Position numbers and translations under genes: made by a program. The notes under the pieces are model-generated. The model ran no database searches, was not told the DNA's origin, and was given only the letters and a program-made list of their open reading frames with translations. A DNA stretch of 64,000 nucleotides from an uncultured Vicinamibacterales bacterium (GTDB lineage Bacteria; Acidobacteriota; Vicinamibacteria; Vicinamibacterales; UBA8438): NCBI GenBank assembly GCA_958295905.1, contig OY282382.1, positions 5,204,910 through 5,268,909 on the forward strand, in the 5' to 3' direction. Of this stretch, positions 25,829 to 33,096 are shown in pieces. Numbering within the stretch: the first letter of the stretch is position 1; every line of letters begins with the position of its first letter.

Positions 25829-26986
25829 TCAGTTGGCGTAGGTCCTGCGCTGCACGAGCGGATACCAACCAGCAAAAGGATGATCTGTGTCGGCCAGCGG
25901 ATCGCCCCACCAGAGCGCGAGCGGCGCGCTGTTCGGGCAGTTGCGATATGTGACGATTGTCGAACCGAAACCAACACCGAACGGGCTCCATCCAAGCGGG
26001 CGCAACGCTGGACTAGGATTTTGGCTTAGGGACCGGATATGCATGCCGGAGAGCAGTAGCTCTCGCTCCAACAACTGCCGGCCCTCCTCCGAAGAAAAAA
26101 TGCAGTGCTCAACCCCTTGGCGGATTGCTCGCGGCTCGAATGGGAATTTTGTCTCCTCCGCCATGTACGCCTTCAGGGCGTCGTCGTTCGGTAGTGTCGT
26201 AGGCCACAGCACTTCGGACTTGTCGCGATACGCCTTTCGGTTTTCTATTCGGCGTGCCGCCCAGAAGTGAAAGCGTAAGTCTTTACGTGCTTTGCTTGCC
26301 TCTTTCTTCAACCGTCCTTCGCATTTCCATTCCCCAAAGCGGTGCGCGGCGATCACAAGAATATGGACTGTTCCAGCCTCCGGGGATTCGTCGGTGATCC
26401 AGGTCGACAGATCGTTCCCTATCCGACTGCCGGTGAACAGGACATCGTCCAAGTATACGAATACCCCATCCCTTGCGTCACATGTGCCAGCGGCCACGCC
26501 ATGTTCTCGCTCAAGCGCTTTCGAGAAGAGCTGCCGGATTTCGGTCTGGCTGTTCCCGTCCTGCTGGATGTCGAGCAGATGTGCGTTGCACCAGAATTCA
26601 CGGGGATCCTCACCAGCAAGCTTGCGGTTGTTCATCACGCTCGCGAAGAAATTCCGCACGCGCGATTGCGAGAAATACGTCCGCTGCAACACGTGATCCA
26701 ATTCACGCAACATCGGTAGTTGAACTTCGGCCCCAAATTGGCTGATCCACTTGTCGACGTGATCCGGGGTCGGCTCCGGCAGATCCCCAGCGCGGTAGTC
26801 CATGATCGTGTTTGCGATGGCGGCCAACAAGTCATGTCGTTCTCTCAAGACAACACCCCCGACGGTTCGATAAGTAAAGCCGCAGCCGCCAAGCTCGACT
26901 GCCGGCACGGCGGCGGCTGCTGCCGCCTGTCGGCCCACGACGGCAATTCGAAGCAATAAGCGAGCCAACAACACAAGATTGGTCAT
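25829..26986 (-). CDS. Phosphoribosyltransferase-like (PRTase-CE type) protein
   Basis: About 340-385 residues. The clearest signal is GVFVYLDDVLFTGSRIGNDL, a textbook PRPP-loop pattern (hydrophobic strand, two Asp, then TG). The C-terminal region has GWSPFGVGFGSTIVTYRNCP and APLALWWGDP, features I associate with conflict-system PRTase-like effectors. The start is unclear: the ATG at 26986 precedes a low-complexity Ala-rich stretch, while a TTG at 26848 with a GGGGGTG element just upstream would begin at LRERHDLLAAIANTIMDYR, which reads better. It lies between the HicB-like ORF and the NADAR-HsdS frame and is presumably co-transcribed with both. Confidence 0.65.
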   Translation of the reverse strand: MTNLVLLARLLLRIAVVGRQAAAAAAVPAVELGGCGFTYRTVGGVVLRERHDLLAAIANTIMDYRAGDLPEPTPDHVDKWISQFGAEVQLPMLRELDHVLQRTYFSQSRVRNFFASVMNNRKLAGEDPREFWCNAHLLDIQQDGNSQTEIRQLFSKALEREHGVAAGTCDARDGVFVYLDDVLFTGSRIGNDLSTWITDESPEAGTVHILVIAAHRFGEWKCEGRLKKEASKARKDLRFHFWAARRIENRKAYRDKSEVLWPTTLPNDDALKAYMAEETKFPFEPRAIRQGVEHCIFSSEEGRQLLERELLLSGMHIRSLSQNPSPALRPLGWSPFGVGFGSTIVTYRNCPNSAPLALWWGDPLADTDHPFAGWYPLVQRRTYAN

Positions 26987-27138
26987 CCGCGGGCCAGCTT
27001 CGTCGCACTGTCGAGCAGGTATCGGAAGTTTTGGTATTCCGGGCAGCCGTGGCTCGCGCACGGCCCGGGGCGGGCTGCAGCCACGTGCGGAGAACGACTA
27101 GTCCACGCCACTCTGGCCGACGCTGGCCCCGGACACAC

Positions 27139-27354
27139 TTAGATACCTTCTTCATCGCTCTCGTCCCGCACGAAGTGCAAGCGGATCAACTTCGGCCGCT
27201 TCATAGTGTCGTCGAAGTAACAGTCGATGGCCTCCTTGACGTTGCTGCGGATCTCCTCGACAGAGTCGCCTTGGGTGAAGATGCTGTGGCCGAGCGCGCG
27301 GGCCTCATACCCGCCCTCGTCGGATTCGGTCACCTCGAAGATGATCTCGGTCAT
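27139..27354 (-). CDS. HicB-like small protein
   Basis: A 71-residue protein (MTEIIFEVTESDEGGYEARA...) with the HicB-type partial RNase H fold pattern: a beta-strand rich N-terminus, then GHSIFTQGDSVEEIRSNVKE and AIDCYFDD. Its ATG overlaps the hsdM stop (ATGA), so it is translationally coupled to the methylase. No HicA toxin gene is recognisable in the 150 nt that follow. Proteins of this size and pattern also occur alone. Role unknown; a regulator of the restriction operon is possible. Confidence 0.7.
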   Translation of the reverse strand: MTEIIFEVTESDEGGYEARALGHSIFTQGDSVEEIRSNVKEAIDCYFDDTMKRPKLIRLHFVRDESDEEGI

Positions 27355-29516
27355 GCCGTCGTCTCCCCCTGTTCGCCGACGCCGAGGATCTCCGCCAGCA
27401 GCCCCTCCGTCTCCTGCTCCAGCGCGAGAATGTCCGCCCGGATCTCCGCCAGCGTCCGCATCGGCTTCGGCTTGTAGAAGTGGCGCGTGAAGCTGATCTC
27501 GTAGCCGACCTTCACGCTGTCGGGCTGGTACCACGCATCCGGTGCGTAGGGCAGGACCTCTCGTTCCAGGAAGCCTTCAATGCCACCTGCTTCCCGCAAA
27601 GGCACCGTCTCGGTGTCTCGGAGCTCCGGATCGGGTTCGTACGCGACGACCCGGGCTGCGCCGTCCGCGACCGTCTCGATGAGCCCCCGGATCGGGCAGG
27701 GAGCTACCCTGCCGGTCTTGTGGATCTTCGCGATGACGGGTCCCGCGTGCTCGTCCCGTTGCGCCAACGCCGTCTTGAGCAGCTTCACGCGCTTGGCGGT
27801 CAGCTTGACGCCGTGCGTCGAACAGTCCGCGTCGACGGCCGACAGGAATCGGTTGAAGTCGAGATGCGGCCCGGGGCCGAGGTCGCGGGCAACGCGGTCC
27901 ACGGCGTTCGCAACCGGTTCTTCCCCTGCTTTTCGGGCCGCCACCCGAAACCGCCCGCGGCGTTTGGGAGAGACGTCGACTGCCAAACGCAGCGGCCGCT
28001 CGACCGTCACCTTCCAATAGCCGAACGTCTCGTTCGGGAAGATCTTCGACTGTTCGCTCTCCTCGAAGGCGAGGAACGTATCGCAGACGCGGGCGATGTC
28101 GTCGTCGCCCAGTTCGCAGTTCTTCTTGCCGAGGTTCTTGCGCAGCGGCCGGTACCAGTTCGTGGCGTCGATGAGCTGCACCTTGCCGCGGCGCTGTTCC
28201 GGCTTGCGGTTGGTGAGCACCCAGACGTAGGTGGCGATGCCGGTGTTGTAGAACAGGTTGAGCGGCAGGGCGACGATCGCCTCCAGCCAGTCGTTCTCGA
28301 TGATCCAGCGGCGGATGTTGCTCTCGCCTTGGCCGGCGTCGCCGGTGAACAGCGAGCTGCCGTTGTGCACCTCGGCGATCCGGCTGCCGAGCGGGGTGTC
28401 CTGCTTCATCTTCGAGAGCTTGTTGGCGAGGAAGAGCATCTGGCCGTCGCTGGAGCGGGTGGCCAGGGAGTACTCGGGATCGCCCGCGTGCTCGATGACG
28501 AAGCGCGGGTCGCGCATGTCCTGCTTGCCGCCCATGCGCTCCAGGTCGGTCTTCCAGCTCTTGCCGTAGGGCGGGTTCGAGAGCATGAAGTCGAACTCGC
28601 GGGACGGGAATGCGTCGTTGGAGAGGGTCGAGTGCTCCGGGCCGCCCACGATGTTGTCGGCCGCCTCGCCCTCGCCTTTCAGCAGGAGGTCGGCCTTGCA
28701 GATGGCGTAGGTCTCGGCGTTGATCTCCTGGCCGTAGAGATGCGTCGAGACGTCCTTGCCGTGCTCGGCCGCGAGCTGCTGCAGGGTCTCCTCCGCGACC
28801 GTCAGCATGCCCCCGGTGCCGCAGGCGCCGTCGTACAGGAGGTACGTGCTCGACTTGATCTGGTCGCCGACGGGCAGGAAGACGAGCTTCGCCATCAGGC
28901 GCACGGCGTCCCGGGGCGTCCAGTGCTCGCCCGCTTCCTCGTTGTTCTCCTCGTTGAAGCGGCGGACCAGTTCCTCGAAGATCGAGCCCATGCCGTGGTT
29001 GTCGAGGCCGGGATGCCGAACGGAGCCGTCGGCGTTCATCACCGGGTCGGGGCCGACGTTGACGTCCGGCGCGGTGAGCTTCTCGATCAGCGTGCCGAGG
29101 GCGTCGGCCTTCGAGACCCGCGGGATCTGGTTGCGGAACTCGAAGTTGTCGAGGATGTCCTGTACGTTGGGCGAAAACCCGTCCAGGTACGCCCGGAAGT
29201 CGGCCTCGAGTTGCTGCCGGCTCGCGCGTGCCCGCAGGTCGCGCAAGGTGAACTTCGACGTGTTGTAGAACGCCTGCGCCGCCGCGGCCCGCAGGGCGTT
29301 GTCCTGCTCGACCACGCCGGCCTTGTCGAGCACCGCCTTCATGTCGAGCACGGCCTGTTTGGTGTTCTCCAGCACCCCGTCCAGCCGGCGCAGCACGATC
29401 ATCGGCAGGATCACGTCGCGGTACTTGCCGCGCACGTACACGTCGCGCAGGACGTCGTTGGCGATGCCCCAGATGTAGTTCGTGATCCAGTGGATGTTGC
29501 CGTTGTTCGTCGTCAT
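27351..29516 (-). CDS. hsdM: Type I restriction enzyme M subunit (N6-adenine methyltransferase)
   Basis: HsdM (721 aa) methylates adenine in the target with S-adenosylmethionine and, with HsdS, forms the modification core. N-terminal helical domain: IWGIANDVLRDVYVRGKYRD. The SAM motif is LYDGACGTGGML and the catalytic motif IV is LSNPPYGKSW. GEHWTPRDAVRLMAKL precedes motif I as usual. A C-terminal extension of about 200 residues beyond the methylase core includes VKVGYEISFTRHFYKPKP. The ATG at 29516 follows a 355-nt gap after lexA. The stop overlaps the HicB-like gene. Confidence 0.95.
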   Translation of the reverse strand: MTTNNGNIHWITNYIWGIANDVLRDVYVRGKYRDVILPMIVLRRLDGVLENTKQAVLDMKAVLDKAGVVEQDNALRAAAAQAFYNTSKFTLRDLRARASRQQLEADFRAYLDGFSPNVQDILDNFEFRNQIPRVSKADALGTLIEKLTAPDVNVGPDPVMNADGSVRHPGLDNHGMGSIFEELVRRFNEENNEEAGEHWTPRDAVRLMAKLVFLPVGDQIKSSTYLLYDGACGTGGMLTVAEETLQQLAAEHGKDVSTHLYGQEINAETYAICKADLLLKGEGEAADNIVGGPEHSTLSNDAFPSREFDFMLSNPPYGKSWKTDLERMGGKQDMRDPRFVIEHAGDPEYSLATRSSDGQMLFLANKLSKMKQDTPLGSRIAEVHNGSSLFTGDAGQGESNIRRWIIENDWLEAIVALPLNLFYNTGIATYVWVLTNRKPEQRRGKVQLIDATNWYRPLRKNLGKKNCELGDDDIARVCDTFLAFEESEQSKIFPNETFGYWKVTVERPLRLAVDVSPKRRGRFRVAARKAGEEPVANAVDRVARDLGPGPHLDFNRFLSAVDADCSTHGVKLTAKRVKLLKTALAQRDEHAGPVIAKIHKTGRVAPCPIRGLIETVADGAARVVAYEPDPELRDTETVPLREAGGIEGFLEREVLPYAPDAWYQPDSVKVGYEISFTRHFYKPKPMRTLAEIRADILALEQETEGLLAEILGVGEQGETTA

Positions 29517-29871
29517 CGCGAGTCGCGCGGTGGATCGTATCTTCCTGGGGCGCGGACGTCGAGTGGGCGGTTGGGTGGCGTCATGGCGCCGCCTCTGGCG
29601 GACTGGTGGTTCCGATGGGCGCCGGCTTCGGGCCTGCGGTGGAGGCGTCGTGTGGAGGTGTTGGTGGCCCGTGGGCGCGGTGGCCGGAAGTCCGCTCGGC
29701 TTGGATCGCCGCGAATGGGACGTGTTCTCGTGGACGGTCGTCAGGTTCGGGGGACTCCCGCCGCGTCGGGGTGGTTCCGGCTGCGGTCGGTTGGATCCCG
29801 TTCGACGCCCGATACGTCATGGAGATGCCGAGCGGCCGTGCGCAGCTCGTCGGCTCGGTCGATGTTCGCCC
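29517..29871. other. lexA-hsdM intergenic region
   Basis: 355 nt, G-rich on the plus strand, without a gene I can support. A 90-codon plus-strand frame (29606-29878) and a 79-codon minus-strand frame exist but lack family resemblance and ribosome-binding sites. It must hold the hsd operon leader if that operon is not read from lexA, but no clear promoter hexamers stand out. Confidence 0.5.
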
Positions 29872-30522
29872 TTACTGACGATCGATTGCGGTTGCGGCGT
29901 CCGCGCCGTCCAGCCCCTTGATCAGGGCACCGACGGCGATGCCTTCGATGTGCAGGATGTGCTTCGCAAGGTCGAGCTGCATGACCTCGTGGGCGGGGTT
30001 GTGGCTCTCGGGGCGCAGCTCGACGCGTCGGTCGTCGATGCGGGCGAAGCGCTTCAGCGTCACCTCGTCGCCGAACCGCGCCACGACGACCTGTCCGGTC
30101 CTGGCCTCGGACGTCTTGCGCACGGCGACGACGTCGCCGTCGCGGATGCCGATGCGGTCCATGCTGTCGCCGCGGACGACCAGCAGGTAGTCCGGGCGGG
30201 GCCGGAACTGGTCGGCGATCGTCGCCGGCACCCGTTCCACGATGTGGGCCTCGCAGACGATCGGGGTTCCCGCCGCCACCTCGGCCAGCGCCCCGATCAG
30301 CGGTACGTCCTCGTCGAGCACGCGGATGGCGCGGTTCTTGTTCGGCACGATCTCGATCCAGCCGCCTTCGGCGAGCCGCTTCAGGTGGGCGGTCACCGAC
30401 GACGCCTCGGCGAGTCCGAGACCGTGCGCGAGCTCGGTTCGCGTCGGAGGGACGCCGTACTGGCGGATGTGACCCTTGATCCCGTCGAGGACCTGTTTCT
30501 GCCGGTCAGTCAGGTCGCGCAT
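29872..30522 (-). CDS. lexA: LexA repressor
   Basis: SOS-type repressor/autoprotease of 216 aa. The N-terminal winged helix is LTDRQKQVLDGIKGHIRQYG with PPTRTELAHGLGLAEASSVTAHLKRL (recognition helix region). The Ala-Gly self-cleavage site is in EVAAGTPI, the nucleophile Ser in VVRGDSMDRIGIRDGD, and the catalytic Lys in GDEVTLKRF. The ATG at 30522 is preferred to one at 30549 because AAGGAG lies 9 nt upstream. It is divergent from the integrase and upstream of hsdM on the same strand. Whether it is the chromosomal LexA or an island regulator is not decidable here. Confidence 0.92.
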   Translation of the reverse strand: MRDLTDRQKQVLDGIKGHIRQYGVPPTRTELAHGLGLAEASSVTAHLKRLAEGGWIEIVPNKNRAIRVLDEDVPLIGALAEVAAGTPIVCEAHIVERVPATIADQFRPRPDYLLVVRGDSMDRIGIRDGDVVAVRKTSEARTGQVVVARFGDEVTLKRFARIDDRRVELRPESHNPAHEVMQLDLAKHILHIEGIAVGALIKGLDGADAATAIDRQ

Positions 30523-30943
30523 GGTTTCGTTCTCCTTGTGCTGGTTCAATTTCTTGAATAAACGCCGCCTATTGTCTCGACGAAACGGACGCTTTAAGTT
30601 GCCAGAATATTTTAACTCTCAAGGGTCGAATAGGATGGATACACCGTCTATAGTTGAAGTATCGTCGCGTGACTGATTCGTTCCTTCCACAACTTGACGT
30701 CACGGGTGGCCGTTGACGGCCGGATTGTTCCGGGGTGGGAGCCGGTGGGAGAGGGTGCACCGGAAGCTGCGAATGCAACTCCGGTGCTGGTCAAACGCAG
30801 TGGCTCCGGTGGTTGTTCGCAGCAACCGCTGGAGCGGACAGCGGCGCGGAAGGTTCCCGTTCGCGCCATCCGTACGGGATCGTGCCCGTTTCGGGCGATC
30901 TCGCCGTGAGCCGGGCGTCTTCCCCGCGGCTGGGGAGGGGCTC
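30523..30943. promoter_or_regulatory. divergent lexA/integrase control region
   Basis: 421 nt without a supported gene. The lexA-proximal 150 nt are markedly A+T-rich (GAATATTTTAACTCTCAAGG, GGATACACCGTCTATAGTTG), as expected for promoters. On the minus strand TTGAGA is followed after 19 nt by TTAAAG, a weak match. The integrase-proximal part is G+C-rich, and longer upstream starts for the integrase would run through it. LexA or integrase operators probably lie here, but no palindrome is compelling. Confidence 0.45.
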
Positions 30944-32143
30944 ATGCCGGCTCGCGGGAGGCATCCCCATCATCGGTTGACCGACTTGGCGGTCCGCCGG
31001 GCGCGTCCGGGTCGTCATGCCGACGGCCACGGACTCTACCTGTTCGTGCGCCCCAACGGGGCCCGGAGCTGGGTGCAGCGGCTCGTGATCGGCGACCGGC
31101 GCCGGGACCTGGGTCTGGGCGGCTATCCGCTGGTGGCGCTGGCTGAAGCGCGGGTTGCCGCGCTTGAGAACCGGAAGCTGGCGCGGGCCGGCGCCGACCC
31201 GACCGCGGTTCAGGCGTACCCGACCGCGCCGGTGGTCAGCGAGGTCGTCGAGGCTGTGATCAAGGCGCGGCGCGCGAACTGGCGGACTTCCGGCACGGAG
31301 CGGAAGTGGCGTCACGAGTTCGAGACCCTCGTGTTCCCCCGCATCGGCGGAAAGGCGGTGAACCTGGTCTCCCTGGAGGACCTGCGGGAGATCGTCGGGC
31401 CGCACTGGAAGGGCCGGGGCTCGACGGGCTACGTGCTGCGGCAGCATCTTGACTGCGTGATGCAGTGGGCGGTCGCCCACAAGTACCGGCAGGACAATCC
31501 GGCGGCCGACATTCGGATCCTGCTCCGAAAGGTCAAGGCGGTGGTGCGCCACCATCCGAGCCTGCCGTACCGGACGGCGCCGGCGGCGATGGCGGCCGTC
31601 GGGGCGTCGGAGGCGGATCCGGCCGTGAAGTTCGTGCTCCTGTTTCTGGTGCTGTGCGCGTCGCGCTTCAGCGAGGCCGCCGGGGTCCGCTGGTCGGAAG
31701 TCGACGCCGCCGCCCGGGTGTGGACGCTCCCGGCCGACAGGATGAAGTCGAGGCGGCGGCATCAGGTGCCGTTGTCGATGCAGGCGCTGGAGCTTCTCGA
31801 ACGCGCGCGGGCGCTGGGCCGGCCGGGCGCGTTGGTGTTCCCGGTGCGCAGTCGGCGCGGCATCGCCGGCCCCGTGGCCCGGGCTGCGGTGAGCCGTCTG
31901 CTTCGGTCGCTGGACCTGTTCGACGACGAGGCTCGACGGGTCGTTCCGCACGGGTTCAGGTCGACGTTCCGGGTGTGGGCGATGGAGGAGGCGCAGGCCC
32001 CGTTCGAGGTTTGCGAGGCGGCGCTGGCCCACGTGCAGAGCGACCAGACGGTCGCGGCGTACGCGCGGTCGGACTTGTTCAAGCTGCGGCGGCGGCTGAT
32101 GCAGCGGTGGGCGGACTACGTGACGCCGCGGAGAGCCCGTTGA
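30944..32143 (+). CDS. Tyrosine recombinase/integrase (P4-type)
   Basis: Site-specific recombinase of 399 aa. The N-terminal arm-binding domain is visible as LTDLAVRRARPGRHADGHGL and LYLFVRPNGARSWVQRLVIG (DUF4102-type). A core-binding domain follows, then the catalytic domain with Arg I in LCASRFSEAAGVRWSEV, Lys/His region MKSRRRHQVPLS, box II HGFRSTFRVWA, and the nucleophile Tyr in TVAAYARSDLFKLRRR. The ATG at 30944 has a GGGGAGGGG ribosome-binding site. Longer upstream frames lack homology. It likely moved the defence island or part of it. Confidence 0.9.
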   Translation: MPARGRHPHHRLTDLAVRRARPGRHADGHGLYLFVRPNGARSWVQRLVIGDRRRDLGLGGYPLVALAEARVAALENRKLARAGADPTAVQAYPTAPVVSEVVEAVIKARRANWRTSGTERKWRHEFETLVFPRIGGKAVNLVSLEDLREIVGPHWKGRGSTGYVLRQHLDCVMQWAVAHKYRQDNPAADIRILLRKVKAVVRHHPSLPYRTAPAAMAAVGASEADPAVKFVLLFLVLCASRFSEAAGVRWSEVDAAARVWTLPADRMKSRRRHQVPLSMQALELLERARALGRPGALVFPVRSRRGIAGPVARAAVSRLLRSLDLFDDEARRVVPHGFRSTFRVWAMEEAQAPFEVCEAALAHVQSDQTVAAYARSDLFKLRRRLMQRWADYVTPRRAR

Positions 32144-32160
32144 TGTCGAGGGGTTGTGTC

Positions 32161-32268
32161 GGGCAGGGTGGTGGGGAGCGCTTCGACACCCCGTCGGCGG
32201 GGTCGTAATCCACGCGGCCACAGTCAGGGTGTTGCGCCGGGCAGGGTGGTGGGGAGCGCTTCGACACC
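32161..32268. repeat. direct-repeat pair 1 (30 nt, period 78)
   Basis: GGGCAGGGTGGTGGGGAGCG followed by CTTCGACACC occurs identically at 32161-32190 and 32239-32268, separated by 48 nt of unrelated sequence. First of four CRISPR-like repeat families between the integrase and the main array. Confidence 0.85.
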
Positions 32269-32358
32269 GCTCCGCATGGCGTTCACCGCGTTGAGTGCCG
32301 GTCTCCAAGCGACCGGGATGAGCGCGGCACCGCGTGTCGTAACCGAATCCTCGGCGTG

Positions 32359-32536
32359 GTCGATGCCGACGTGCTCTCGTGGCGAGATTCCGAGGGCGGT
32401 TTCGAAGCTCGTGAACAAGATCAGCGGGGCGTCGATGCCGATGTGCTCGTGGCGAGATTCCGAAGCGCCGGTCGCGCCGACCAGCACGCCGCGGGCGTCC
32501 GCGTCGATGCCGATGTGCTCGTGGCGAGATTCCGAG
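32359..32536. repeat. direct-repeat triplet 2 (34-36 nt, period exactly 72)
   Basis: Three copies start at 32359, 32431 and 32503. Each reads GTCGATGCCGATGTGCTCGT followed by GGCGAGATTCCGAG. The first has GACGTGCTCTCG in place of GATGTGCTCG, and the second ends GAA instead of GAG. The segments between them (36 and 38 nt) are unrelated. CTCG-TGG-CGAG forms a small hairpin in each copy. Geometry equals that of the main CRISPR array (36 + about 37). Confidence 0.85.
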
Positions 32537-32616
32537 GGTTGGGCCCAGGACCGCCCCGGCGACGCAGACGAGGCAGTACGAAGGTTGAGGTTCAGGCCAT
32601 GTGCCCGCGTCCGGGA

Positions 32617-32720
32617 TGTAGGTGTCGCGGTCGAGGCAGACTTGCGTCCCTTCCCCGGACCGTCCGTGGCAGACCGCGCACGCGGGGGTGTAGGTGTCGC
32701 GGTCGAGGCAGACTTGCGTC
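32617..32720. repeat. direct-repeat pair 3 (32 nt, period 72)
   Basis: TGTAGGTGTCGCGGTCGAGG followed by CAGACTTGCGTC occurs at 32617-32648 and 32689-32720, with 40 nt of unrelated sequence between. The repeat differs from families 1, 2 and 4. Confidence 0.85.
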
Positions 32721-32855
32721 GTTGATGGCGAGCTGCAGGAGCTCGGACAGCTTCTTGGGTGGAGTCACGGCAGAAGTGTAGTGGTGTGGTGGACGCCTGC
32801 CGGTCGACGGTGGGGTGTCGTCGTCGGAACGGGTGGGTGTTCCCACGTTGCGTCC

Positions 32856-32968
32856 CACGAAACGAGCGCTGGACCCGTCCCACATCGGGTCTCGATGACC
32901 GTCGACGTGGGCAGAGCGGCCGACCGCCATCCACGGAAACGGGCGCTGGACCCGTCCCACATTGGGTC
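32856..32968. repeat. direct-repeat pair 4 (about 37 nt, period 77)
   Basis: CACG(G)AAACG(A/G)GCGCTGGAC followed by CCGTCCCACAT(C/T)GGGTC occurs at about 32856-32892 and 32932-32968, separated by 39-40 nt. Each copy contains GACCC and GGGTC arms that could pair. It is the repeat family nearest to the main array. Confidence 0.8.
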
Positions 32969-33031
32969 CCATCTAATCAACGCGTAGGGGGTTGTCGGGG
33001 CACGGACACGATTTCGTAAGTGGCTAGTTTA

Positions 33032-33093
33032 TCAACGGGTTGCGGTCACGGCTATGCCGTGGACGGTGGATGTGTGCGCTTTGGACCGTTGAT
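33032..33093. other. inverted repeat at the distal end of the CRISPR array
   Basis: ATCAACGG at about 33032-33039 is complementary to CCGTTGAT at about 33086-33093. A further short arm pair CACGG/CCGTG lies inside. In the direction of array transcription this lies just past the last repeat and could act as a terminator-like structure. There is no T-run. Confidence 0.4.
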
Positions 33094-33096
33094 CCC

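Noticed and set aside
26986..27138. HicA toxin gene downstream of the HicB-like ORF
   Set aside because: A frame starting MKKVSKC exists but lacks the HicA GSHxxF-type motif and stays Arg/Thr-rich; not supported.
29606..29878. 90-codon plus-strand ORF between hsdM and lexA
   Set aside because: No ribosome-binding site, no family features, overlaps the lexA stop; treated as intergenic.
27480..29921. 813-codon plus-strand frame opposite hsdM
   Set aside because: Antisense to the methylase with GACGTGG and NPPY motifs; no ribosome-binding site and no family resemblance.
32224..32934. 236-codon minus-strand frame with SRHEHIGID peptide repeats
   Set aside because: The peptide repeats are just the translated direct repeats; the frame has no ribosome-binding site and the inter-repeat parts are unrelated, so DNA-level repeats explain it better.
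30500..33000. Attachment-site repeat of the tRNA-Leu 3' end near the integrase
   Set aside because: I looked for GGTTCAAATCCCCC or CTTCCGCACCA copies and found none, so integration at this tRNA is not claimed.
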